This document shows positions 1-8,375 of a stretch of 64,000 bases of DNA, piece after piece. The first letter of the stretch is position 1; the number at the start of each line of letters is the position of its first letter. Origin of the DNA: Microbulbifer aggregans (lineage in GTDB: Bacteria > Pseudomonadota > Gammaproteobacteria > Pseudomonadales > Cellvibrionaceae); the NCBI RefSeq assembly GCF_001750105.1, contig NZ_CP014143.1:620001-684000 (forward strand), read 5' to 3'. The notes beneath the pieces are model-generated. The model saw nothing but the letters and a program-made list of their open reading frames with translations, searched no databases and had not been told where the DNA came from. The position numbers and the translations under genes were made by a program.

Positions 1-369
1 CCGGAAGCCAAGACCAAATGGCTGCAAAACATCATCGCCCACCGCGATGATTTCAAGCTCAGCCAGCTAAAGTATGCTGCCGGCAGCCTGTTCCCAGCCT
101 CCCAGCTGGAACTCTTTGAGCAGAACGCCGAGCAAATCATCGGTGCCATCGATGCCGTCAACGCTACCGCCAGCCCCGAATATATCGGTACCTTCACCCG
201 CCTGTTCCCGCTGAACTGCAGTGATGAAGGCGTACAGCAGGTCACTGATATTCTGGAAGGCGACAAGGCACTGAATCCGCTGATGGAAAAATCACTGAAG
301 AACCGCCGCGACGGCAATCAGCGCTGCCTGGCAATCTCCAAGCTGCTAGCAGAACGCAATCAGGGCTAA
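1..369 (+). CDS. M1 family aminopeptidase, C-terminal end (partial at left edge)
   Basis: Frame 1 is open from the first base to a TAA at 367-369 and gives 122 residues. They align residue for residue with the C-terminus of the M1 aminopeptidase at 621-3353: both share a KLSQ..AAGSLFPA.QL segment, a conserved Cys and a terminal RN(R)...RC region. This is therefore the end of the helical ERAP1-like C-terminal domain of an M1 zinc aminopeptidase. The catalytic GAMEN/HEXXH part lies outside the window. The two copies sit head to tail with about 250 bases between them, which indicates a tandem duplication. A strong intrinsic terminator follows directly. Confidence 0.9.
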   Translation, partial: PEAKTKWLQNIIAHRDDFKLSQLKYAAGSLFPASQLELFEQNAEQIIGAIDAVNATASPEYIGTFTRLFPLNCSDEGVQQVTDILEGDKALNPLMEKSLKNRRDGNQRCLAISKLLAERNQG

Positions 370-392
370 ACCAGCTGATCCGTATTGAAATG

Positions 393-417
393 AAAAAGGC
401 CCCTCGGGGCCTTTTTT
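393..417 (+). terminator. Intrinsic terminator after the partial M1 gene
   Basis: A GC-rich stem of GGCCCC pairing with GGGGCC is flanked by an A-run on the left and a six-T run on the right. It lies 24 bases after the stop codon. The flanking A and T runs mean it could act in both directions, but only the + strand has a gene ending here. Confidence 0.9.
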
Positions 418-620
418 GTAGCTGACAGATCACCATCACCTAGTGAGTCGATAGCGCTATGGAACCGGCAAACCCCATTGCTACCAGCGCGCCGGTGAAA
501 TCGCGCTCCTCCTCGAAGCCGCAACACTGGCATGCTATAAAACCGGCTGAAAACAATAAATCGGTGGGAACTGTGCACGGGCCGGTGCCTGCTATACGTC
601 CCCCTCAAACGGAGTTCTCC

Positions 621-3353
621 ATGAAAAAGCTGTCTCACCTTCTGCCCCCGTTTGCCGTCACACTACTCTCCGCAGCGATCCTGAGTGCCTGCGGAGCCAA
701 AGATAACGGGGAGACGGTGAATACCGGGGATCAGCCCGCGCCGGTCTCAGAGAGCATAACCAGTGCGGAACCAGAAGCCGCCAAATCCAGTGGTCGTGCT
801 GATGCGCCAGAGCTGACGGATCAATATGCCAAATGGCGTAAACAGCAAATCGCCAACGTGGATTACTCCATCTCGGTAGCCCTGGATGATAAGAACGAGT
901 CTTTTTCTGGCACCGTGATAGCGGATACCAAGCTAGCAAAGGCACTGGAACAACCGCTGACAATTGACTTCACCGGCGGTAGGGTGGAATCAGTGGCTGT
1001 TGATGGCAAGGAGGTACCTTTCCAGTACAACGACTACTTTATCAGCATCGCGCCGGAACACCTGAAGACCGGTGACAATCAGATCAGAATCACCTACAGC
1101 CATCCCTACTCCACCGACGGCTCTGGACTGCATCGCTTCCAGGACCCCGAAGATGGCAATGTTTATCTCTACACGCACTTTGAGCCCTACAAGGCCAACC
1201 GCTTCTTCCCCCACTTCGATCAGCCCGACCTGAAAGCGCGCTATACGGTAGATGTGAAGGCACCCGCCGACTGGCAGGTTGTCACCACCGCGCGGGAAGA
1301 GAAGATTGAGGACACCGATGACGGCTACCGCCACTGGCACTTCCCACAAACAAAGAAGTTTTCATCCTACATCTTCCCGCTCCACGCCGGCCCATACAAA
1401 GTCTGGGAAGATGATGCCGATGGTATTCCGCTGCGCCTGATGGCTCGCCAGACTCTGGCTGCCGATGTCAAACCGCAAGACTGGTTCACATTCACCCAGC
1501 AGTCCTTTGAGTTCTTCCAGGATTACTTCGATATCGAGTATCCATTTGAAAAATACGATCAGGTGATCGTGCCCGACTTCACCATTGGCGCCATGGAGAA
1601 CGTGGCGGCCGTCACCTTCAATGAAGGCTACGTGTCCCGCGGTGATAAGACGCAAGCCGAGCGCCAGCGACTGGCTAATGTAATTGCCCATGAGATGGCC
1701 CACATGTGGTTCGGCGACCTGGTGACCATGGACTGGTGGAACGGCCTGTGGCTCAAAGAGAGCTTTGCGACTTACATGGCCTATCTGGCGCTGGCGGAGA
1801 ACAGCGAGTTCGACGATGTTTGGGAGAATTTTTACCTACGCACCAAACAATGGGCTTACGATTCCGATGAACTCGTGACGACCCATCCCATCGAACTGCC
1901 GGTGGCCAACACCGCCGAAGCCTTCTCCAACTTCGACGGCATCACCTACGGTAAAGGGGGCTCGGTACTCAGGCAGCTGCCCTTCTACCTGGGTAAAGAG
2001 GAATTTCGCCAGGGCGTACGCAATTACCTCAAGGAACATGCCTACGGTAACGCCACACTGGCAGATTTTATGGGGAGCCTGGGTGATGCCGCCGGCAAGA
2101 ACCTGAACCAGTGGACCAAAGCGTGGCTTTATCAGCCCGGCGTGAACACCATCAAGGCACAGTTCCAATGTGAGAACAACCAGATTACCGGACTGACCAT
2201 TACCCAGACCGCTCCGGAGGACTTCCCAATCCTGCGTGACCAGACTATACAGCTGGGAATCTACCGGCTGGAAGAGAGTTCCATGGTGCGGGTAGAGAGC
2301 CTGCCCGTTACCTATAGCGGTGCCACCACACAAGTCAGCAATGCAGTGGGCTTACCATGCCCACAAATCCTCAATCCAAACGACGAAGACTGGGCCTATG
2401 TAAAGGTGACACTGGATGAGCAATCTGTGAATCAGCTCTCCCAGCATATCAATGCCATTGAAAGCCCGTTTACCCGGCTGATGCTGTGGCAGAACCTGTT
2501 CGACAGCGTTCTGGCTGCGAAAATGCCTCTACAGGAGTGGATCGACTTTGCACTGGCCAATGCCGAGGAAGAGCAAAATATCAATGTCATCCGGGCGATC
2601 AGTAGCCACCTGCAGGCAGCCAAGGCTTATCTGTATCGATTCGACATGCCTCAAGAAGATCGCGACGATCAACTGCAGCAGATTGAGGAGTACGTGTGGG
2701 CGCAACTGAATAGCGCCCCCGCTGGCAGTGATGAACAGAAAACCTGGTTTGATTCCTTTACCGAAGTGGCATTTAGTCAGGAGGCCTTGAACCACGCGGA
2801 AAAGTTACTTGACGGCAGTCTTTCAATCGATGGCCTGGAGATCGACCAGGACAAACGCTGGCAACTGATTGTCCTGATGAACCGCTATTTGCATGGAAAC
2901 TACGCGCAACTGGCCGAGCAGGAACTCAAGCAAGATAACACTGATCGCGCGCGCAATAGTGCCATCAGCGCCAAAGCCATTCGACCGATGGCAGAAGCCA
3001 AACGCCAATGGCTGGATAACATCCTGAATAACCGTGACCAATTCAAATTGAGTCAGGTTAAGGCTGCTGCAGGCTCCCTTTTCCCCGCGGAGCAGCTGCC
3101 ACTGTTCGAAGAGTTCAGCGATCAGGTATTTACCGCCATTACGGCCGTCAATTCGGAGGCCGATACCCTGTTCAACAAAGCGTTCGTTATAGCGCTACCG
3201 ATCCAGTGTAATCCGGCTGCTGTCGATCGCTATGGACAGGCCTTGGCTGACAACCCCCTCCTGATGCCGACACTGGATAAAGCGCTCCGAAATCGAAAAC
3301 AGCAAACCGAACGCTGTACTGCCATGAGTCAGCTGGCTACCTCAGACAACTAA
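621..3353 (+). CDS. M1 family zinc aminopeptidase lipoprotein (910 aa)
   Basis: The protein removes N-terminal residues from peptides, probably from an outer-membrane or periplasmic anchor. The ATG at 621 is chosen because it has a GGAG Shine-Dalgarno and starts a lipoprotein signal with lipobox LSAC (Cys24). The open frame extends upstream to 459, but that part is not signal-like. M1 hallmarks are present: GAMEN at 323-327, HEMAH at 357-361 and the third zinc ligand Glu380 in WLKE. The remaining C-terminal half is the helical ERAP1-type domain. Size (about 900 aa) is normal for PepN/ERAP-like M1 enzymes. It is a tandem paralogue of the gene ending at 369. The family assignment is secure. The substrate is not known. 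Confidence 0.95.
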   Translation: MKKLSHLLPPFAVTLLSAAILSACGAKDNGETVNTGDQPAPVSESITSAEPEAAKSSGRADAPELTDQYAKWRKQQIANVDYSISVALDDKNESFSGTVIADTKLAKALEQPLTIDFTGGRVESVAVDGKEVPFQYNDYFISIAPEHLKTGDNQIRITYSHPYSTDGSGLHRFQDPEDGNVYLYTHFEPYKANRFFPHFDQPDLKARYTVDVKAPADWQVVTTAREEKIEDTDDGYRHWHFPQTKKFSSYIFPLHAGPYKVWEDDADGIPLRLMARQTLAADVKPQDWFTFTQQSFEFFQDYFDIEYPFEKYDQVIVPDFTIGAMENVAAVTFNEGYVSRGDKTQAERQRLANVIAHEMAHMWFGDLVTMDWWNGLWLKESFATYMAYLALAENSEFDDVWENFYLRTKQWAYDSDELVTTHPIELPVANTAEAFSNFDGITYGKGGSVLRQLPFYLGKEEFRQGVRNYLKEHAYGNATLADFMGSLGDAAGKNLNQWTKAWLYQPGVNTIKAQFQCENNQITGLTITQTAPEDFPILRDQTIQLGIYRLEESSMVRVESLPVTYSGATTQVSNAVGLPCPQILNPNDEDWAYVKVTLDEQSVNQLSQHINAIESPFTRLMLWQNLFDSVLAAKMPLQEWIDFALANAEEEQNINVIRAISSHLQAAKAYLYRFDMPQEDRDDQLQQIEEYVWAQLNSAPAGSDEQKTWFDSFTEVAFSQEALNHAEKLLDGSLSIDGLEIDQDKRWQLIVLMNRYLHGNYAQLAEQELKQDNTDRARNSAISAKAIRPMAEAKRQWLDNILNNRDQFKLSQVKAAAGSLFPAEQLPLFEEFSDQVFTAITAVNSEADTLFNKAFVIALPIQCNPAAVDRYGQALADNPLLMPTLDKALRNRKQQTERCTAMSQLATSDN

Positions 3354-3364
3354 GCTGAAGTTTC

Positions 3365-3394
3365 ATACAAGGCATTTCGCTAAATGCCTTGTAT
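3365..3394. terminator. Perfect 13-bp hairpin after the M1 aminopeptidase gene
   Basis: The arms ATACAAGGCATTT (3365-3377) and AAATGCCTTGTAT (3382-3394) pair perfectly around a CGCT loop. It begins 12 bases after the stop codon. There is no T-run, so it may be a weak terminator or an mRNA 3'-end stabiliser. Confidence 0.55.
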
Positions 3395-3447
3395 GGACTA
3401 CCAGCTCAGGAAATCAATTCATTAATCGTGAAGTATAAGGACATACC

Positions 3448-4248
3448 ATGCGCTTATTATTTTCAGCACTTGTTTTAACAGCTGTCTCCTCTGCTTTTGC
3501 CGATGATCACTGCGCCTCACGAACACAGGCGATCATTAACAGGGGCGGAAGCGATACACAACTACTGAGCGCCATCAACCGGTTACCTGAACAATGTGCG
3601 GCAGATCCATTCACCCGGGTAAAAGCGGCTGAACTGTATGCAGCCACCGGTGAGCTCAACTCCGCACTCGGATTGCTATCCGCAACGGAGGATTTTGGTG
3701 AATATGCGGAGTCAGCCCGAATACTGGAGGCACGAATCTTCCTTGTGGGCGGCAAGCCGGATATCGCCAAACAGATCCTGAAACAGACCATCGTCGATCA
3801 CCCGGGGAAGCCCACCGCGGCGATGCAGTATGGTGAGATCCTCCTCACTGAGGGTAGGAGCCAGGAGGCGTTTGACAGCTTTATTCATTCTCTACAGGCC
3901 GAGCCTACTGCTCGCGCCTATCGCGGCACTGCTGTCGCCGCCTATAGAATTGGCGATTGCACGCAAGCGATCACGGCACTTGATCAAGCTATGTACATGG
4001 ATGAAGCGGGAACGACCAGAAGTTGGTCTGCGATGGTGACGGGAGCTCGCTGTTTCATGGAACAGGGAAAATTCCGTGCTGCAACCGGAGCACTGAAGGC
4101 AACGCTTGAAGCTGATGAAAACGCCATGAACAGGAAAGCCGTAAAAGATACGCTGATCGCACTTCGCGCAGCCATCCGGCAGGCCCAGCAGTCCGGCGAC
4201 AAATCGACAGATGCAGACCAGATCACGCTGCAGGAGATAGATCTTTAG
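3448..4248 (+). CDS. Exported TPR-repeat protein (266 aa)
   Basis: The start has a TAAGGA Shine-Dalgarno seven bases upstream and gives a typical Sec signal peptide that should be cut after residue 18 (SAFA|DD). The mature part is helical with repeated pairs matching the TPR pattern (AAELYAATGELNSALGLL, EARIFLVGGKPDIAKQIL, YGEILLTEGRSQEAFDSF), so it is a periplasmic scaffold or adaptor. Two Cys pairs may form disulfides. It has no enzymatic motif. It follows the M1 gene after a hairpin and precedes the PH-domain operon. A partner cannot be named. Confidence 0.8.
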   Translation: MRLLFSALVLTAVSSAFADDHCASRTQAIINRGGSDTQLLSAINRLPEQCAADPFTRVKAAELYAATGELNSALGLLSATEDFGEYAESARILEARIFLVGGKPDIAKQILKQTIVDHPGKPTAAMQYGEILLTEGRSQEAFDSFIHSLQAEPTARAYRGTAVAAYRIGDCTQAITALDQAMYMDEAGTTRSWSAMVTGARCFMEQGKFRAATGALKATLEADENAMNRKAVKDTLIALRAAIRQAQQSGDKSTDADQITLQEIDL

Positions 4249-4331
4249 TCCGCGGACTAGCTAGAAATCCGTATTGGAAGATTCGTTCTCCACCTGACTG
4301 GCTATCAAGAATCTTATATTGGGGCAACTCC

Positions 4332-4700
4332 ATGATCGACTTTGAAAACAAGGGCTTCTTCAAGCTCAAACAGAATGCCGGTTTCGCCGAGAAGGTGGCA
4401 CCGCTGCTGCTCGATGGTGAAGAAGTCCTGGACTCCTTCAAGTCTTTCCGTGATGGCGTGGTATTTACCAGCAAGCGCATTATTGCCGTCAATGTCCAGG
4501 GGTTGACGGGCAGCAAGAAGGATTTCACTTCGCTACCCTACAAAAATATTGTCGCCTACTCTGTAGAAACCTCTGGTACCTTCGACCTCGATGCGGAATT
4601 ACAAATCTACTTTTCCTCGCTGGGAAAAGTGACCTTCGAGTTTTCCGGCAGTGTGCGCATGACGGACATTTGCCACTATATCTCACGGTTTTCACTCTAA
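4332..4700 (+). CDS. Bacterial PH-domain protein (122 aa)
   Basis: The whole 122-residue protein fits the short bacterial pleckstrin-homology family (bPH_1, PF08000 type). An N-terminal helix is followed by beta strands with the diagnostic segment GVVFTSKRIIAVNVQG, then PYKNIVAYSVET and a C-terminal helix. It has no signal peptide or membrane segment, so it should be cytosolic. Ligands of this family are mostly unknown. Its stop codon is only 6-15 bases from the next gene's possible starts, so it is probably the first gene of a three-gene operon with the phosphodiester-glycosidase-like and Nmad3 genes. Confidence 0.85.
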   Translation: MIDFENKGFFKLKQNAGFAEKVAPLLLDGEEVLDSFKSFRDGVVFTSKRIIAVNVQGLTGSKKDFTSLPYKNIVAYSVETSGTFDLDAELQIYFSSLGKVTFEFSGSVRMTDICHYISRFSL

Positions 4701-4706
4701 ACAGGC

Positions 4707-5666
4707 GTGAGGCTCATGACTCATCGCAATCCGCATTGGGAAGCGATCTGGCACAGCGACCGCGCCTCCGGAAACGAGGACAGCACCTGGATTAGGGTTC
4801 TGATCGTTTTCTGCTTTCTTTGTCTCCCGTGTATTCCGCTGGAGGCGAAATCGACACCGCCGGCGCAGGCCACCTCAATGCCGCTGGTGATTCACCGCGC
4901 AGATGCAGACAGCTATTACCTCTTCATCAGGACGACGGACCCGCAATTGCGTATACGTCCGATACTGAAAAGCCGTGCAATGAATATGGACCAGTGGGCA
5001 AAGTTGCCCACAGTACTGGCGGTGATCAATGGCGGTTTCTTTACCGGCAATCAACCACTCTCATTGCTGGCAGACCAAGGCGCAATTCTGGCTCGCAATG
5101 CACCTTCCGTGACTCGCGGGGGCATCTCCTATCCAGTCATGCGCAGTGCTTTCTGGGTTGATCCTCAGGGGCAGCCGCGGATTGGCTGGCTTTACCATCA
5201 CGCCGGAGAGCCCCTCCCGCGTCGCCATCTAGCGCCGCTACCTTACTCTAATGGCGCTGTCTCGCCACTGACCCCGCCCGCAGTGGAAGGCGGCATCCCG
5301 ATTAGTATCGACTGGGGTGTAGGCGGCGGCCCGCGTCTGCTCAAGAATGGCCAGCCTCACCTTACGTATCATGAGGAAATCTTCTGGGGCTCCGGATTGC
5401 GACTGGATGACAACCGGCCACGCACAGCGATCTGTATCACCGGCGATGAGCGCATAGGGCTCTACGTGACCGAGTCTGCGCGACTCGATGAACTCCCCGC
5501 TAGGCTGCTGCAGCTGGGCTGCACCGATGCCATCAATCTCGATGGCGGCGGTTCCAGTGCGATCTACGCCAATGGCGAGAAGATTTTCGATCAGGGGCGA
5601 GCCGTGCCCGCTGTGCTTGCTATAGTGCACCGCTCAATCGATCGCCAGGCTGAGACCAACAGGTAG
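4707..5666 (+). CDS. Phosphodiester glycosidase (NAGPA)-family protein
   Basis: This belongs to the NAGPA/DUF2233 family (PF09992), whose eukaryotic member removes GlcNAc from GlcNAc-1-phospho-mannose. The signature segments are VINGGFF (106-112), WGVGGGPRLLKNG, the RPRTAI strand and INLDGGGSSAIY around residues 276-286. A hydrophobic segment at about 30-45 is a signal peptide or membrane anchor, so the enzyme acts outside the cytoplasm. The start is either GTG at 4707 or ATG at 4716. The GTGAGG overlapping the GTG would serve as Shine-Dalgarno for the ATG. Only eight bases separate its stop from the Nmad3 gene. The bacterial substrate is unknown. Confidence 0.85.
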   Translation: MRLMTHRNPHWEAIWHSDRASGNEDSTWIRVLIVFCFLCLPCIPLEAKSTPPAQATSMPLVIHRADADSYYLFIRTTDPQLRIRPILKSRAMNMDQWAKLPTVLAVINGGFFTGNQPLSLLADQGAILARNAPSVTRGGISYPVMRSAFWVDPQGQPRIGWLYHHAGEPLPRRHLAPLPYSNGAVSPLTPPAVEGGIPISIDWGVGGGPRLLKNGQPHLTYHEEIFWGSGLRLDDNRPRTAICITGDERIGLYVTESARLDELPARLLQLGCTDAINLDGGGSSAIYANGEKIFDQGRAVPAVLAIVHRSIDRQAETNR

Positions 5667-5674
5667 CAACGCGA

Positions 5675-6568
5675 ATGCGCCTGATCTTGAGCCGCAAAGG
5701 TTTCGATTCCTCAGCAGGTGGCTGTCCGAGCCCGATCTTTCCCGATGGCTCTCTCTATCCGCTACCGATTCCCGATACCAAGTCGGACATCACCTATGGC
5801 GAGATCCAACGCCAGGGCGTTGATATCGGTGCGCTGGTGGAACACCTGACCCGGGGGCGATACAGCAAGCTGGACACGGCGCATCTCGACCCGGACATGT
5901 TCCCCGAAGCGCTACCGCGCTCAGACGGCTGGCGCCCCCTGCTCGGCCAGACTGGGGCCGCGCAGGGCCACCTGCGCCGCCAGAAAATTACGGTGGGAGA
6001 CCTGTTTCTGTTTTTTGGCCTGTTTCGCCCGGTTGAGCAGGTACAGGGGCGGTGGCAATTTGTGAGGAAGACGCCGGCACAGCATGTATTGTGGGGCTGG
6101 ATGGCCATCGGGGATATACGGCCAGTTGATGAACTGGATTCCGGGCAGTTGCCGTGGGCGCGTTACCACCCACACTTCCGAACCGGCCCCGACCGCGCCA
6201 ACACCCTGTATCTTGCGGCCGATACACTAACGGCGCCACGACAAAAGAGGTCAGTTCCGGGGGCTGGTCTTTTCCCTCGTATAGCAGCTCCTCTGATACT
6301 GACCGCTCCAGACTCCACCAGCCCATCACTCTGGCAACTGCCCGATTTCTTTTACCCCGGCAGCGAGCGCACCCCTCTCAGCTACCACAACAAGGCAGAA
6401 CGCTGGCGACGCGAGGAAAATGACCGACAACGCGGCTTCTGCCAGTTGCAGAGTGCAGCCCGGGGACAGGAGTTTGTCCTCGATATGAACGAGTATCCCG
6501 AGAGCCACAAGTGGATCAACGATCTCATTCGGGAGTTTGGCCAGGCGACGGTAGCCCCAGAATCCTAG
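5675..6568 (+). CDS. Nmad3-family putative nucleotide-modification protein (297 aa)
   Basis: The N-terminus (MRLILSRKGFDSSAGGCPSP, then IFPDGSLYPLPIPD) matches what I recall of the Nmad3 family, predicted by comparative genomics to act in hypermodification of bases in nucleic acids. No member I know of has a proven reaction. Other segments are TYGEIQ, HLDPDMFPEALPR, the internal GDLFLFFGLFR strand and a C-terminal PESHKWINDLI helix. It is cytosolic, with no signal peptide. It is co-transcribed with the PH-domain and NAGPA-like genes (8-base gap, AACAGG as weak Shine-Dalgarno). No methylase, kinase or restriction gene typical of phage base-modification islands is nearby. Family call is from memory of the N-terminal signature. 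Confidence 0.75.
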   Translation: MRLILSRKGFDSSAGGCPSPIFPDGSLYPLPIPDTKSDITYGEIQRQGVDIGALVEHLTRGRYSKLDTAHLDPDMFPEALPRSDGWRPLLGQTGAAQGHLRRQKITVGDLFLFFGLFRPVEQVQGRWQFVRKTPAQHVLWGWMAIGDIRPVDELDSGQLPWARYHPHFRTGPDRANTLYLAADTLTAPRQKRSVPGAGLFPRIAAPLILTAPDSTSPSLWQLPDFFYPGSERTPLSYHNKAERWRREENDRQRGFCQLQSAARGQEFVLDMNEYPESHKWINDLIREFGQATVAPES

Positions 6569-6699
6569 CTTTTTGACATCCCCTCTGGGCGAACCGTTTT
6601 ATTCTGCGCCACACTAACCTAAACACAACCGGTTTTGTAGAGACTAGAAACCCCCTGTGGTAGAACCCTGTGCATAACAATAAACAGCGGAATCTACCC

Positions 6700-8304
6700 A
6701 TGGATCACAGGGACTCGAGGCCGGGACGCTTTAACCAGCTACTTCTGGGACTCATTTGTTCGACACTTCTCACAGCGTGCGCTTCCGACGAGCAGGATAT
6801 AGGCAGGCCAGAAACAAAACGGGATCCGGTAGTCGCCCGCATCGGTGAGGATGAAATCACCCTGGCCCAGGTCGATCGGAAAATCCGACTTGAGCGACAT
6901 GACCTGGCACATGCTGAATATCAACTGCGGTTTAATACGCTGAAGTCACTGGTCGATGGCAGGCTTTCATCGCTCGCTTCTGGTGAGAAAGCACCCACCG
7001 TCGACTGGCTTCTTACCTATCCAAAACCACCGAGAATTAAACTAGAAACCGGTGGTCGCCCGCTGCGAGGCAATCCCGCCGCACCTATCACAATCGCCGT
7101 TTTCTGCTCCTATCAGTCTGTACACTGTGCGGCCACCAATCTGGTATTACGCGAGTTACTGGATCGCTATGCCGGCTGGATCTCCGTGATCCCCTTTGAT
7201 TTTCCGATGCACTACCATCGCCAGGGCGTCAGTGCTGCTACCGCGGTCCATTGTGCCGGTCTCCAGGGGTCACCGTGGTTGTATGCAGACGGGCTCTACA
7301 CCCGGGCCAAAGCCCTCGATGAACAGGTGTATACCCGACTGGCATCACAGCTGGGGCTCGCACAGACTTCTTTTACCCAATGCCTGAGCGAAGCGAACGC
7401 AGGAGATCGAGTCAACGAGGATACGACACTGGCCCGCGCGCTGGGATTACAGAGTGTCCCGGTTATCTTTATTAACGGACTCTATATCAAAGGACCAAGA
7501 GATATTGAGCACTACGCCATGTGGATAGAGCAGGAACTCCAGCATCTCGGCCATGACTCTGCCCGTCCTCATGCCGACGCCGATCGCTGGCAATTATCCG
7601 GCAAAGTTGCAGAGACGGATTTACCCCTGCAGTTGACGGGGACCAGTGTTTCCTCACAGCCAGAGCAATCATCAGCCCTCATTCGCATCCAGGAGGCAGC
7701 GGTGGGGCGCTTTACCCCCGGAGACACATTGATGCCTGCTGTCATCCTAAAGCGCGTGCACGAGCGCTACGTGATTCTGGCAGTCAACGGTCATCTCGAA
7801 CGACTCAGTCTCAAAGGAGAGGATGGTGAATACGTGCACGTCCCGAGGACGGGCACCACGCAGAGGGACGAGGAAACGCTGCGCCGTATCGAGCAACCCG
7901 AGGGAGAGTTGCGCAAACTGGTCGACCCTTCCGGCGTCTTGCCGCTGGGCCAGGCGTGGTTGGAAAAGCAGCTGCAAAACCGAGAAGCGCTGGAACAGAA
8001 ATTTGTTCAGGCCGAGCATGTTGTCGATGGTCATAACCTTCTGCGGCTCGAGGGCATTGAGAGCAATGAATTCTTCACGGCGCTGGGCTTCGAGGAAGGC
8101 GACGTGGTCGTGCGAGTCAATGATAGCTGGGTACATAGCGGTCAGAATCAGCTCTGGGATGCACTGACCAGTGGCGAGGTGGTGGATGTCACCTATATGC
8201 GCAATGGCATGCCCGAACGGGTTCAATATGTAGTGCAGGAAAAAGGATATTTCGAACAGCCTGATGATAACGGCAATTCTGGCAACGAAGACAAGACTGA
8301 CTAA
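6700..8304 (+). CDS. Lipoprotein fusing a DsbA-like domain to GspC-like HR and PDZ modules (534 aa)
   Basis: The ATG at 6700 is preferred over GTG at 6670 because it gives a compact lipoprotein signal with LTAC (Cys27). Residues about 45-85 resemble the SurA/parvulin-type N-terminal helix (ARIGEDEITLAQVDRKI). Residues about 115-290 are a DsbA/thioredoxin-4 fold with VPVIFING as the cis-Pro strand. The CXXC site reads S140-V-H-C143, so the nucleophilic Cys is replaced by Ser. The C-terminal third looks like the type II secretion protein GspC: an HR-like strand set (GRFTPGDTLMPAVILKRV, ILAVNGHLERLSL) and a final PDZ-like unit (FTALGFEEGDVVVRVNDSWV). No other T2SS gene is nearby. A role in periplasmic thiol handling or substrate recruitment is an inference. 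Confidence 0.75.
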   Translation: MDHRDSRPGRFNQLLLGLICSTLLTACASDEQDIGRPETKRDPVVARIGEDEITLAQVDRKIRLERHDLAHAEYQLRFNTLKSLVDGRLSSLASGEKAPTVDWLLTYPKPPRIKLETGGRPLRGNPAAPITIAVFCSYQSVHCAATNLVLRELLDRYAGWISVIPFDFPMHYHRQGVSAATAVHCAGLQGSPWLYADGLYTRAKALDEQVYTRLASQLGLAQTSFTQCLSEANAGDRVNEDTTLARALGLQSVPVIFINGLYIKGPRDIEHYAMWIEQELQHLGHDSARPHADADRWQLSGKVAETDLPLQLTGTSVSSQPEQSSALIRIQEAAVGRFTPGDTLMPAVILKRVHERYVILAVNGHLERLSLKGEDGEYVHVPRTGTTQRDEETLRRIEQPEGELRKLVDPSGVLPLGQAWLEKQLQNREALEQKFVQAEHVVDGHNLLRLEGIESNEFFTALGFEEGDVVVRVNDSWVHSGQNQLWDALTSGEVVDVTYMRNGMPERVQYVVQEKGYFEQPDDNGNSGNEDKTD

Positions 8305-8340
8305 TACCGGTCCTTTACTTTATTGCTCTGTAAAGCCGAA

Positions 8341-8358
8341 GGGCCCCTCCCGGGGCCC
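8341..8358. terminator. Hairpin between convergent genes at 8.3 kb
   Basis: GGGCCCC (8341-8347) and GGGGCCC (8352-8358) form a stem in the short gap between the convergent DsbA-like gene and SGNH hydrolase gene. No long T-run follows on either strand, so termination may be weak. Confidence 0.5.
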
Positions 8359-8375
8359 TGTTCACCGCCTGACAT

